From Streptosporangium sp. NBC_01755 (GTDB lineage: Bacteria; Actinomycetota; Actinomycetes; Streptosporangiales; Streptosporangiaceae), in assembly GCF_035917995.1 (NCBI RefSeq), contig NZ_CP109131.1, positions 1,364,001 to 1,428,000 on the forward strand: 64,000 nucleotides of DNA, given 5' to 3'. Each line of letters begins with the position of its first letter. Positions within the stretch are counted from its first letter, which is position 1. The position numbers were made by a program, and so were the translations under genes. Positions 28,776 through 36,153 of this stretch are shown here, piece after piece. A model generated the notes under the pieces. The model did no database searches. It saw nothing but the letters and a program-made list of their open reading frames with translations, and was not told where the DNA came from.

Positions 28776-29599
28776 CAGTTGTTCCACCACCCTCCGCCGG
28801 AGGGCTGGTACGTGACGTCCTCGCGGGCTGGGGCCTGGTCTTTCCAGCGTTCGCCGTTGATCCACGTGGCAGGGTGGGCGATGAACTGCTGGTCGCGGGA
28901 CCGGGTGGGGTCCATGCGGAATCGCTCGGCGCCGACGATGACGTCCTCGGGGTCCACGCCGTCAGCGACGGCTTTGGCCCATGCCTTTTTGGCGTGGCCC
29001 TTGCCGACCTTGCGGGGGTAGGTCTCCCAGAATCGGGCGAAGCCGGGGTCGTCATCTCCGACGCGGCGCGAGCCGCGTTTCCCCCTCTGGGGGGTAGGGG
29101 GGTTATTTCCCTGCTCCCTGCTCCCTGCTCCCTGCTCAGGGCCGAAGGTCTCCGGAGGATTCGCGAGGGTCTCCGGAGATTCTCCGGAGGATTCGTCAAG
29201 GGTCGCGTTGTCGCAGGCCAGCATGAACGCGATCGCTTCCTCGCGCTCGATGTCCTCCTGCGAGGGGCGAACATAGCGAGGCTTGCCGGGGTGGGACACC
29301 TTCTGGTGTTCATCCCAGCCTTTGACGAACAGGAGAGCCTTTCCGGAGGCTTCGTAACGCACGATCAGGCATGCCTCGGAGAGTCTCTGGAGATCCTCGC
29401 GAGTCCTCACGAGAGCTTCCATAGGGTCGTCTTCGAGCGGCCAGATAGCCGCGGTGATGAGTCGGACGTTGTCCGCCGCGACTCCGTTGTCGTCGACATG
29501 CGTCCACAGCCCGATGAACGTGAGGCGGGCCGACATGGGCAGTGCGGCGATCTTCTCCGAGGTGAAGAAATCCGGCTTGACGGATCTGATCCGCGCCAT
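28775..29599 (-). CDS. Phage replisome organiser / helicase loader-like protein
   Basis: 274 residues, starting MARIRSVKPDFFTSEKIAAL. The N-terminal 110 residues (RLTFIGLWTHVDDNGV ... ALLFVKGWDEHQKVSHP) match the winged-helix replisome organiser of actinophages. A low-complexity linker follows (130-165). The C-terminal part (FARFWETYPRKVGKGHAKKAWAKAV ... HPATWINGERW) resembles DnaD/DnaT-like loaders. The linker DNA contains iteron-like repeats, so the origin may lie inside this gene, as in lambda O. It overlaps the primase gene by one base. Confidence 0.85.
   Translation of the reverse strand: MARIRSVKPDFFTSEKIAALPMSARLTFIGLWTHVDDNGVAADNVRLITAAIWPLEDDPMEALVRTREDLQRLSEACLIVRYEASGKALLFVKGWDEHQKVSHPGKPRYVRPSQEDIEREEAIAFMLACDNATLDESSGESPETLANPPETFGPEQGAGSREQGNNPPTPQRGKRGSRRVGDDDPGFARFWETYPRKVGKGHAKKAWAKAVADGVDPEDVIVGAERFRMDPTRSRDQQFIAHPATWINGERWKDQAPAREDVTYQPSGGGWWNN
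29111..29189. repeat. Iteron-like repeats, candidate replication origin
   Basis: Four head-to-tail 7-mers CTGCTCC (29111-29138, the last ending in A) are followed by three copies of TCTCCGGAG (29149-29157, 29170-29178, 29181-29189). They sit in the low-complexity linker of the replisome-organiser gene. The 7-bp unit is out of phase with codons, so selection on DNA rather than protein is possible. Origin function is inferred from the lambda-like precedent. Confidence 0.5.
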
Positions 29600-30169
29600 C
29601 TACTTACCGCCCTTCGAGCCGACGATTTCCGGCCTGGGCGCACGGGTCATGGTGAAGGTGCATCGACCTTCGTTCACACCCGTCGCCACGGTGGCCGGGT
29701 AGTACAGCGGGTGGTCGCCGCCGCCCTGGTGGCGACAACCGATACGCCAGCAGCGCCCGTCTTCTTCGACCCAGGTGAAGTTCTGGCATCCGCCACAGTC
29801 GGTGAACCACACCTCGCGGCTGTCATCGGGTGCGCGCCAAGAGGCTGCGTCTCCCGGGCCGGCGGCTTCGAGGATCACGACGTGGACGTGACGGAACCAG
29901 TCGGGCCAGTCTGTGTCCACCTTGAGGGTGTCACGCAGCTCGATGGCCTTGTCCAGGCGCTCCCAGTGGGGGCCTTTCACTTCTGCCCACGTGTGCAGGG
30001 TCGGCAGGAAGAAGTCGGGCAGGTAGAACTGTCCGCTCGGCAGCTGGAGAGCCATGGGCTCGTAGTTCCAGTACAGGCCGACGGCGTCGAACGTTGCCGC
30101 CCAGTCAGCTTCGAGACTGCTGCGGAACTTGATCCCCTTGTAGGTCAAGGGGACGGCCTTGAGGTTCAA
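29600..30169 (-). CDS. PD-(D/E)XK endonuclease-like protein
   Basis: 189 residues, starting MNLKAVPLTYKGIKFRSSLEADWAA. The order SSLEADWAATFDAVG, WNYEP, FYLPDFFLP, WAEVKGP gives the E...PDF...E-X-K signature of the restriction-endonuclease-like fold, as in phage NERD/Hjc-type nucleases. The C-terminal half holds CGGCQ and GRCWRIGCRH, a possible zinc knuckle. It is the first gene of the replication operon, behind a near-consensus TATAAT box. Likely role: nicking or resolving DNA during phage replication. Confidence 0.8.
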   Translation of the reverse strand: MNLKAVPLTYKGIKFRSSLEADWAATFDAVGLYWNYEPMALQLPSGQFYLPDFFLPTLHTWAEVKGPHWERLDKAIELRDTLKVDTDWPDWFRHVHVVILEAAGPGDAASWRAPDDSREVWFTDCGGCQNFTWVEEDGRCWRIGCRHQGGGDHPLYYPATVATGVNEGRCTFTMTRAPRPEIVGSKGGK

Positions 30170-30334
30170 CGAAGGTGGGACCTTCCTTGCTTGTGCGCTA
30201 GCTGTGAAGGGAGGGACAGCGCTCTCTAGATTATACGTACTCAGTGCGTGTTAGTCTCACGGGTTTCGGATGCGCGAACAAGTTGCGTGTCTTATCATCG
30301 GGTTGTGGTAATGGGCACATGAGACGCTGAGAAG
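30170..30334. promoter_or_regulatory. Divergent promoter region of the replication operon
   Basis: Leftward, a perfect TATAAT (30235-30230) is a strong -10 for the replication operon. The -35 is weak (GAGACT at 17 bp), so an activator is possible. Rightward, TTGCGT (about 30283) and GGTAAT at about 17-bp spacing precede the gene at 30335. AGCGCTCTC (30218-30226), next to the -10, recalls the 13334-13345 palindrome and the 42274-42285 palindrome. Confidence 0.62.
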
Positions 30335-30583
30335 GTGGATGCCGAAGTGACCGCTGAACTCCTGGAAGCCGCGCACGCCTACAACGAGGCGCCCAAGCGA
30401 CTGCGCGAGGCGATCATTAAGGCTGCCCAGCAAGGTGAAACCGCGACCGACATCACGAAGATGATCAACTTCACGTACTCCATGGACTACGTCGCGAAGA
30501 TCGTGCGCGAGGCGCTTGGCCCCCGGCCCCGCGGCCGGCGCAAGACCACGCCCGACTCCTCCGGCTCCCCTGCTTCTGAGTGA
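30335..30583 (+). CDS. Small helical HTH-like protein
   Basis: 82 residues from GTG 30335. GTG 30347 is an alternative. 'ELLEAAHAYNEAPKRLREAIIKAAQQGETATDITKMINFTYSMDYVAKIVREAL' is the small HTH often found in actinobacterial integrative elements (one helix, then a homeodomain-like pair). A basic Pro/Ser tail follows. It is rightward and divergent from the replication operon, so it may regulate it. Confidence 0.65.
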   Translation: MDAEVTAELLEAAHAYNEAPKRLREAIIKAAQQGETATDITKMINFTYSMDYVAKIVREALGPRPRGRRKTTPDSSGSPASE

Positions 30584-30588
30584 GGGGC

Positions 30589-31626
30589 TCACGCTTTTCC
30601 GCCTCCAGCGAGGACTCGGAACGTGTCGCGGAACTGGTCGAGCTGCGCCTTGTACTCGTCTCGCTCCCCGCGGACCTTCGTCAGCTCCTCCTCCAACATG
30701 GCGGCCATCAGCTCTGCGTCGTCGGCTCGGGCTTCGGCGTCGGAGACGCGTTTGGCGACGGCCTGGAGCATCGTCAACGGGTCCGCGGCGTCCGCCAGGC
30801 CCGCAGCCAGGGCAGGCGCGGGTGTCTTCGGCTTGGGCGTCGCCTTCGCCTTGGCCACGGTCTTCGTCACAGTCAGTCCTCCGTTGTTCCACTCAGGTCG
30901 CACCCACCACACCGGCGGGTTCGCGTTACGCGACTGGCACTTCATATGGCCTGAGCGCTCCAAATACACGGACACGTCTTTGCGGTAGTCGTCCGCCCAC
31001 TGCGGCATTGCCTCCCGCACCACACGGGCCAGGGCGCCGCGCCACATAACGCCCTGGACCCCGGCATTCGGGTGCGCCTCGTCGCCCTGCTCTGCGGCCA
31101 GGCCGCGGATGATGCGCCACAACTCCTGCGCGTCGCCGGCGACGTTCCTCACCGGGGCGGGGATGTCGATGCGGGCGACGTCTCGGATCTTCGGCACCTC
31201 GACCTCACTTTCAACTCGGGGGGACAAATGGGCGAGCACCTCAACGGAGCGATCCCGTAGCAGGCGGGCCAGAGGTTCAGCGTCGAACGGGCCGGACACG
31301 GCCAGCAGGCCGCCGCGGACCTCCGCCCGCACGCCCTGCTTCGCGGCGAGCCCCAGCAGCTCCTCAACCGGCATCGCCACGTCGTACTCCTCCTCCACAC
31401 GGGCGGGCGCCACCGCAGCAGCCATCGGCGCCGGCGGCTCCGCGAGGCGCCGTAGATCAGCGCGCAGGTGAGACAGGCTCCGTCCGGCGCCCTGCGTTGG
31501 CACGAAGACTCGGCCGCCGGTTTCCGGGTTCGTCAGCTGCCACTTCCAGCCCTGCAACTCGGTATGCAACCCGGCTTTCCGGGCGTCGCGGATCAGCTGA
31601 TTCACTTCTTTTCTCGCGCTGTTCAA
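30589..31626 (-). CDS. Hypothetical protein with C-terminal coiled coil
   Basis: 345 residues from TTG 31626. GGAGG lies upstream and TTGA overlaps the previous stop. N-terminal residues 1-45 (NSARKEVNQLIRDARKAGLHTELQG) form a phage-type helix-strand unit. Residues 150-245 contain DAQELWRIIRGL and VYLERSGHMKCQSRNANPP followed by WWVRPEW, a DNA-binding-like motif of actinophage proteins. Residues 280-340 form a coiled coil. It ends the operon that begins at the excisionase end. Function unknown. Confidence 0.68.
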   Translation of the reverse strand: MNSARKEVNQLIRDARKAGLHTELQGWKWQLTNPETGGRVFVPTQGAGRSLSHLRADLRRLAEPPAPMAAAVAPARVEEEYDVAMPVEELLGLAAKQGVRAEVRGGLLAVSGPFDAEPLARLLRDRSVEVLAHLSPRVESEVEVPKIRDVARIDIPAPVRNVAGDAQELWRIIRGLAAEQGDEAHPNAGVQGVMWRGALARVVREAMPQWADDYRKDVSVYLERSGHMKCQSRNANPPVWWVRPEWNNGGLTVTKTVAKAKATPKPKTPAPALAAGLADAADPLTMLQAVAKRVSDAEARADDAELMAAMLEEELTKVRGERDEYKAQLDQFRDTFRVLAGGGKA

Positions 31627-32129
31627 GACGCCTCCGCCCAGTGGTTCAGCTCGTGCCACGCGGCGAGTTCCCTCATCCGGGTGAGCCCTCCAGGAGCCGC
31701 ATTCGTGGCGAGGAGATCCTCAGCGCAGCCGTCATGCGGGCACGGCAACGCCAGTCGCCCAGCAGTGACGACCACCTCGTATGCGGCCAACGGGTCCCGT
31801 CTGGGGGTGACCGCGTCGGGTTCGAGGCGGTAGCCGACGCCTCGGACGCTGGTGATGTAGTGAGGTGACCGGGGGTCGTCGCCGATCGCCTCGCGAAGCC
31901 GAGCGATGTCCAGCTGGATCTTCTTTTGGGATCCGGCGGTCGTGTGTTGCGCGATCTGTGCGTACGTCACCGCGACGCCCACCCGCTCCCAGAGGACGGT
32001 GAGGAGCCGGAACTCCACCGGCGGGACGTGGACGTATCGGGCGCCGACCGTGACCCGGCCGGTTTCCACGTCCACGTGAAGCGGCGGGTGCGATCGGCCG
32101 AGGTTGGTGTAGAGCATCGGTGCGGTCAA
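31623..32129 (-). CDS. Orphan OmpR/PhoB-type winged-helix regulator
   Basis: 168 residues from TTG 32129, overlapping the whiB stop (TTGA) and preceded by GGAGGTGA. There is no receiver domain. Residues about 15-105 are the OmpR-type effector domain: VPPVEFRLLTVLWERVGVAV, TYAQIAQHT, KKIQLDIARLREAIGDD, HYITSVRGVGYRL. A C-terminal 60-residue part has CPHDGCAEDLL and HELNHW, a possible metal site. It lies directly downstream of a WhiB-type gene, suggesting linked control of transcription. Confidence 0.85.
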   Translation of the reverse strand: MTAPMLYTNLGRSHPPLHVDVETGRVTVGARYVHVPPVEFRLLTVLWERVGVAVTYAQIAQHTTAGSQKKIQLDIARLREAIGDDPRSPHYITSVRGVGYRLEPDAVTPRRDPLAAYEVVVTAGRLALPCPHDGCAEDLLATNAAPGGLTRMRELAAWHELNHWAEAS

Positions 32130-32620
32130 GACGAGGTCACCTCCGCGGCCCGGATCGCCTGACGGCCTCGCCGGCGAATGGACCGCAGTTCGCGATCGCT
32201 CACCCTGAGGCGCTCGGCAGCCACGGCCATGGGCAGCTTGCGGCGGTCCATGAGGAGGATGCTCGCCTCGTACAGGCCGGCGTCGCGTTTGCTGAGCTTG
32301 CACGGAGCGGGCGTGGGAGGCGCGGTTCGGCGGGCCTCTCGGCGACGAGCATTGGCGCGCTCTTCCTCGCTCATGCCGCCGTAGAGGCCGTACTTCTCCG
32401 GACGGGACAGCGCGTAGTCCAGGCACTCGGCCCGAACAGGGCACTGGGCGCAGATCGCCTTGGCCTTACGCTCGCGGACGTCACGCTCGGGCTGACGCTC
32501 ACCGTCAGGGCCGAAGAACAGCGCGAGGTCCTCGCCCCAGCACTGCGCGTCATCGTGCCAAGACCACGTCAGCCGACGACTCGCGCGGGCGCCGCGGTGC
32601 ACTCCTGCTTTCGCGCTCAC
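32126..32620 (-). CDS. WhiB-family iron-sulfur transcription factor
   Basis: 164 residues from GTG 32620 (GTGA overlap). Cysteines C27, C57, C60 and C66 follow the WhiB spacing C-X29-C-X2-C-X5-C. The typical GLYGGMSEEER turn follows at about 78-88. The C-terminal 70 residues add a second helical part with an HTH-like LRVSDRELRSIRRRGRQAIR. Members bind a 4Fe-4S cluster and region 4 of sigma-A. Phage forms (such as WhiBTM4) inhibit host WhiB2. The longer frame upstream is a shadow. Confidence 0.93.
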   Translation of the reverse strand: MSAKAGVHRGARASRRLTWSWHDDAQCWGEDLALFFGPDGERQPERDVRERKAKAICAQCPVRAECLDYALSRPEKYGLYGGMSEEERANARRREARRTAPPTPAPCKLSKRDAGLYEASILLMDRRKLPMAVAAERLRVSDRELRSIRRRGRQAIRAAEVTSS

Positions 32621-32817
32621 CAGCTGCCTCCCTGCTGCTTGCGGGGAGAGCTCGTCAGATGCCAGAAGATGCCGCACTGGTAGGCGCGCATGCACGCATC
32701 CGGGTGCAGGGCACGGCCAGCTCGTTTCGCGGCGCTGCGGGTCTCGTAGGACTTCTTGCCGCACGTGGTGCAGGTGCCGATCTGCAGGCTGAGAGAGGAG
32801 ATGTTCCAGCTAGTCAC
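32617..32817 (-). CDS. Small zinc-ribbon protein
   Basis: 66 residues from GTG 32817, overlapping both neighbours. CTTCGKKSYETRSAAKRAGRALHPDACMRAYQCGIFWHLTS is a zinc-binding module common in Streptomyces and its phages (CxxC ... C ... C, with the ending YxCg.fWHlt). Such proteins are unstudied. The position just before whiB suggests a regulatory partner, but that is inference. Confidence 0.72.
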   Translation of the reverse strand: MTSWNISSLSLQIGTCTTCGKKSYETRSAAKRAGRALHPDACMRAYQCGIFWHLTSSPRKQQGGSW

Positions 32818-33027
32818 CGAGCACCTCCGTGAGGGCATCCGGCACCATCCGGGGCTGTCCGGCAGCATCCTGAGCCATCCGGTGGCCGGCGGCCTCCAAC
32901 GCTGTCCGAGTCAAAGCAGCGACCGCGGCGACCCGGGAGCGGGCTGCCGAGGGGGCGGACTCGTCAGCTGCGGCGGCTTCCAGGCACGGCAGGTGCGCAG
33001 CGAGACGAGCAAGGGCGGCGTCAGGCA
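32810..33027 (-). CDS. Small helical protein
   Basis: 72 residues from ATG 33027 (MPDAALARLAAHLPCLEAAA). Wholly helical and Ala-rich, ending EVLGD. It overlaps the sigma-like gene by 7 bp and the zinc-ribbon gene by 8 bp. No family was recognised. The long frame that includes it is a shadow. Confidence 0.6.
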
Positions 33028-33695
33028 TGGGCGGTTTCTCTCTGCTTGTCGTAGCGGGCGGCCCGGCAGGCTTCACACGCCTTCTCGCGGCGTTTGCTAT
33101 GAGCCCGGTACCCGTGCGGAGTGCCGCAACGGATCGGCTTCCGGTCGCGCACCAGGCGGGGCCGGGCGGGCGTTTCGCCTTCCATCCACGCCCGCAGGAT
33201 GGCCATGCGAGCAGCGGACAGACGTACGGTGAGAGCTGCCCGGGTGATGCCGAGATACTGCTCTGCGGCGGCGTAGGAGCCGGTGGCGGCAACCGCGAGG
33301 ACCGCGTCGCGCATACCGGGGGTGAGCGTGTGGAACGCCTGGTACAGGCCAAGGCGCTCCACGATCGCCTCTTCGAAGCCGCCGCCGGGCGGCGGATCCC
33401 AGTAGGCGGCGAACCGGGGACGGATTCGAAGCTCGCCGGTGTCGATGGCCCACCCGTGCGCGCGAAGCTCCTGGTCCCGGGCGTCAGTAAGAGCCCGCCA
33501 TCCGGCATGGATGAGGTCGGCGCGTTCCGGCTGCTCCGCGGCCTCGTACAGGGCGGCGACGATGCCGGACCATGCGAGGTGGTAGCGGTCGGCCATCTGC
33601 ACGAACCCGGCGCCGACCATATGCCAGGACAGGGCTATGCGGGTGCACTGGTCGACGTCGTCCCACGTGTAGCCGTGGCGGAGGTGATCAGACAC
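33021..33695 (-). CDS. Sigma-factor-like protein with C-terminal zinc motif
   Basis: 224 residues from GTG 33695, overlapping the upstream stop by 8 bp. Residues 1-65 (DVDQCTRIALSWHMVG ... DRYHLAWSGIVAALYEAA) look like a region-2-type helical part. Residues about 120-180 (ERLGLYQAFHTLTPGMRDAVLAVAATGSYAAAEQYLGITRAALTVRLSAARMAIL in outline) look like sigma region 4. The C-terminus CGTPHGYRAHSKRREKACEACRAA is a small zinc module found in actinophage proteins. It may redirect host polymerase to phage promoters. Region assignment is from overall pattern. Confidence 0.68.
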   Translation of the reverse strand: MSDHLRHGYTWDDVDQCTRIALSWHMVGAGFVQMADRYHLAWSGIVAALYEAAEQPERADLIHAGWRALTDARDQELRAHGWAIDTGELRIRPRFAAYWDPPPGGGFEEAIVERLGLYQAFHTLTPGMRDAVLAVAATGSYAAAEQYLGITRAALTVRLSAARMAILRAWMEGETPARPRLVRDRKPIRCGTPHGYRAHSKRREKACEACRAARYDKQRETAHA

Positions 33696-34023
33696 AGCTG
33701 GCCTCCCGGGCGGCGAGTTCAGCGTCCGCCTTCTCGCACTCCTCGTGGCGGGCGCAGAAGTGCATGCCGAACGCGGTGACGCCGCCGGGCGCCCACGCCA
33801 GGCACACCAAGCCGCGGGCCAAGACGGCGAAAGTCTCAGCGCAGCCACGGCCTCCGTATAGGAGCACGTCGCCCTGCTCCCCGAGTAGCTGCGCTACGGT
33901 GCGGCTGGCGTGCTCGGCGATCTGCTGGGTGCGCTGCTCGTCGTTCATGGCCCGCATCCGGTCGATCTCCAGTGGGACGACGACCGCGAGCATCCCCGCG
34001 AGAGGGTGGCGGACCTCAGGCAT
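33688..34023 (-). CDS. Hypothetical protein
   Basis: 111 residues from ATG 34023, with GAGGAGG six bases upstream. Residues 25-60 form a helix (MNDEQRTQQIAEHASRTVAQLLGE). A beta/Gly segment follows (VLLYGGRGCAETFAVLARGLVCLAWAPGGVTAFG), and the end has CARHEEC. It lies between the sigma-like and micro genes. No function is known. Confidence 0.62.
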   Translation of the reverse strand: MPEVRHPLAGMLAVVVPLEIDRMRAMNDEQRTQQIAEHASRTVAQLLGEQGDVLLYGGRGCAETFAVLARGLVCLAWAPGGVTAFGMHFCARHEECEKADAELAAREASCV

Positions 34024-34120
34024 CCGTAGCCTCCTCAACTGGTCTCTCAGGGCATGTGCGGGAGTGCTCGGCGGCGTTGCCCTCCCACTCAGCGAGAGAG
34101 CAGCAGTACGGGCGATCCAT
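34016..34120 (-). CDS. 34-residue micro-gene coupled to the methyltransferase
   Basis: ATG 34120 shares its A with the methyltransferase stop (TGATG), and the stop overlaps the next gene. The peptide begins MDRPYCCSLAEWEGNAAEHS and contains CC and C, ending PVEEATDA. Tight coupling on both sides and a Cys-rich start argue for a real micro-protein. Its role is unknown. Confidence 0.5.
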   Translation of the reverse strand: MDRPYCCSLAEWEGNAAEHSRTCPERPVEEATDA

Positions 34121-35235
34121 CACGCCACCTCCGCGAACAGGTCGAGCTGCGTGGATGTGCAGGCAGAAGCCGCGAGGAGGATCTCTTCGCGGCTGTAGTC
34201 GCCGCCGTAGATCGCCGCCAGATAGTCACGGACCGGCGTCTCCCAGTCGATCCCGAGGGCCGTTCCTAGGACGGCGGCGGCGACGGGGGGAGAGACGACG
34301 TCAGCGGCCTGGAGGAACTGCTTCGAGCGGCTGCCTTGCCACGGGTAGTCCGCGGGGAAGCCGGTCAGTAGTCCCGCTTGGGATGCGGTCAGTGGGGCGC
34401 CGTTTGAGACGCGCTTCCAGCTTCGGGCCTTCTCGGTGAGGCACCAGGACAGGCCGTCGGCGCTGAACTCGTTGCCGCCGGATGTGCGCCGGTTCCCTCG
34501 GGTGTTGATCCGTTCCCCTGCTGGATAGCCCAGTGCCGACGCCATCGTGGTCTGGGGGAAGCGTGCTCGCGTTCCCGGGGTCAGGTTCGCCGGCGCGGCG
34601 TACCTGCCGCATGTCCACCCTTCCCGGAACGGGAGCCCGTCCAGGTCTGGGGTCTGGTTGCGGGTGGCGATGACGAAGGTTCGGGTCCGGCGGGAGGGCA
34701 GGCCGAAGTCCTCACCGTGCAGTGTCAGGACGTTGCACGCTGTGAAGTCATGTGCGGTGGCCAGTTCCGCACACATTTCCTGCCAGATGGGGGTGACACC
34801 GGGAACCTGCTCGCAGACCAGCCGCTGAAGGTGTGGGAGTCGGAGCGCGAACCGGACGGCCTCCACCACCAGGGCGGAGCGGACGTCCTGCACCCTGACG
34901 TACACGTCGGCCCAAGCGTCGTCAGGGCCTAGTCCGGCCTGGCTGTCGCCGAGTTGCCCGATGGCTTCCAGGATGTGCTGGAGGTCGTTCAGGCCGGTGC
35001 GCTTGCCGGAGGCGCTAAAGGTGGGGCAGGGCGGGCTGATGATGGCGTCGGTCGCGCCGCGGAGGCTGTCAGGTTCGAGGTCGGTCACGTTGCCTTGGGT
35101 GCGGTGGAACCCTGCGGTGCGGGCGGTGTCGCAGGCGTCGACGTCGATGTCAACGCCGTGGATCGGCTCGGCGAGTCCGAGGATGCGGGCACCCATATCC
35201 CAACCGCCAGGGCCCGCGAACAGATCGAGGATCAC
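34120..35235 (-). CDS. DNA (cytosine-5) methyltransferase
   Basis: 371 residues from GTG 35235 (GTGA overlap). Motif I VILDLFAGPGGWDMG (1-15) binds AdoMet. Motif IV PPCPTFSASG has the catalytic Cys at 70. Motif VI is EQV (142-144) in place of ENV, and motif VIII is SRRTRTFVIA (181-190). The C-terminal target-recognition part is followed by motif IX/X-like GFPADYPW. It would modify phage DNA, protecting it from host restriction. No matching restriction gene is near. The Glu-Gln-Val variant of motif VI keeps the catalytic glutamate. Confidence 0.92.
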   Translation of the reverse strand: MILDLFAGPGGWDMGARILGLAEPIHGVDIDVDACDTARTAGFHRTQGNVTDLEPDSLRGATDAIISPPCPTFSASGKRTGLNDLQHILEAIGQLGDSQAGLGPDDAWADVYVRVQDVRSALVVEAVRFALRLPHLQRLVCEQVPGVTPIWQEMCAELATAHDFTACNVLTLHGEDFGLPSRRTRTFVIATRNQTPDLDGLPFREGWTCGRYAAPANLTPGTRARFPQTTMASALGYPAGERINTRGNRRTSGGNEFSADGLSWCLTEKARSWKRVSNGAPLTASQAGLLTGFPADYPWQGSRSKQFLQAADVVSPPVAAAVLGTALGIDWETPVRDYLAAIYGGDYSREEILLAASACTSTQLDLFAEVA

Positions 35236-35567
35236 TTCCCCTCCTTCTCCAGCGCCGCTTGGATGGCTTCCGCCCACTCCTGCGGCACCTGGGCGCGCAC
35301 CTGGGCCAGGAAGTCCTTCGGGTCGGGCTGGCCGGAGTTGAGGGAGGCGTCACAGATCGCCGACGACTCCCTCACCAGGAAGAGGTGGTCACGGGCGGAG
35401 TCCCACCGCCCGGCCTCCAGTGCGGCGAAGGCGCGACCAAGGTGCTCGACCATCGCCGCGAAGTGCTTCGCAGCCTCACGGTCGCGGTGGACATCAGGGA
35501 CGGCACGCGGCAGCTTGGCGGGGACGAAGTTGTCAGTGGCGTCCAGAACGGCCTGCTCGGGCATCAT
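35232..35567 (-). CDS. Hypothetical helical protein
   Basis: 111 residues, starting MMPEQAVLDATDNFVPAKLP. The helical centre HFAAMVEHLGRAFAALEAGRWDSARDHLFLVRES resembles TPR-like or helical-bundle small phage proteins. It overlaps both neighbours (ATGA and GTGA). Function unknown. Confidence 0.64.
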   Translation of the reverse strand: MMPEQAVLDATDNFVPAKLPRAVPDVHRDREAAKHFAAMVEHLGRAFAALEAGRWDSARDHLFLVRESSAICDASLNSGQPDPKDFLAQVRAQVPQEWAEAIQAALEKEGK

Positions 35568-35992
35568 CCGGCCACCGCCAGCTCCACAGGCTCCAGCACG
35601 ACCTCGTAGCGCAGCGCCTCCAAATAGCGCTGCACGGACCCCAGGTGGCTGGTCGGCCCGGCGTGGCGCTCCAACGCCCCGACAGAGGTCGCTGATATCT
35701 CCATGCGGTCAGCCAAAGCTGCCTGAGACAGGCGGGCAGCCTGGCGCATCCCCTGTAGGTCGGGCAGCGTGTCGAGCAGGTCTCCGACGAGGTGGCCGTC
35801 TCGGGTGACGACGAGGCGACGCTCGACCAGGGCGGCGTAGGTGGCGGCGTTGCCGACCGTTGGCCCTCCGCGGCCGGTGTCCCAACGGGTAATCGAGCCC
35901 AGGGCGACGCCGGCGGCCTCGGCGACGCGGCGCTGCGGGATGCCGCGGGCGACGCGAAGCTGGGCGAGGCGCTCAGGGATAGGGATGATCAC
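35564..35992 (-). CDS. Regulator with two tandem XRE helix-turn-helix domains
   Basis: 142 residues from GTG 35992. The first domain is ERLAQLRVARGIPQRRVAEAAGVALGSITRWDTG (about 7-42). The second is GMRQAARLSQAALADRMEISATSVGALERHAGPTSH (about 81-116). A short C-terminal segment, VQRYLEALRYEVVLEPVE, is typical of the HigA/XRE tail. A single chain holding two Cro-like domains could bind a palindrome as a pseudo-dimer. It lies just upstream of the C5 methyltransferase gene block and may control it. Confidence 0.85.
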   Translation of the reverse strand: MIIPIPERLAQLRVARGIPQRRVAEAAGVALGSITRWDTGRGGPTVGNAATYAALVERRLVVTRDGHLVGDLLDTLPDLQGMRQAARLSQAALADRMEISATSVGALERHAGPTSHLGSVQRYLEALRYEVVLEPVELAVAG

Positions 35993-36153
35993 GTCGTCTC
36001 CTTCTCAGCGGGTGTGCAGGTGATGGTGGGCTCCACGTCGTCGACCTCTGCGTGGAGCACGGCGGCGAGTACCTCGCCGAGCGGGTCGTCCGGGGAGAGG
36101 CGGGCAGCCAAGAAGCCGCCCGCCAACACCACGGCGCCGAAGATCCGACTCAA
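35989..36153 (-). CDS. 54-residue small membrane-associated protein
   Basis: TTG 36153 overlaps the previous stop (TTGA). Residues 1-17 (LSRIFGAVVLAGGFLAA) are hydrophobic, and the remainder is acidic. It may be a single-pass peptide. It is followed by GTGA coupling to the XRE gene. Confidence 0.5.
   Translation of the reverse strand: MSRIFGAVVLAGGFLAARLSPDDPLGEVLAAVLHAEVDDVEPTITCTPAEKETT

Noticed and set aside
27216..29021. Rightward 601-codon frame
   Set aside because: Antisense to primase/helicase and organiser genes with clear domains. Its composition (Val/Asp/Gly-rich) is that of a complementary frame.
29111..29138. CRISPR-like array
   Set aside because: Units are 7 bp and contiguous with no spacers. 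No array with regular spacers was found anywhere in the window.
34120..35235. Restriction-modification system
   Set aside because: The methyltransferase has no adjacent restriction endonuclease. The nearby nucleases belong to replication or recombination genes.
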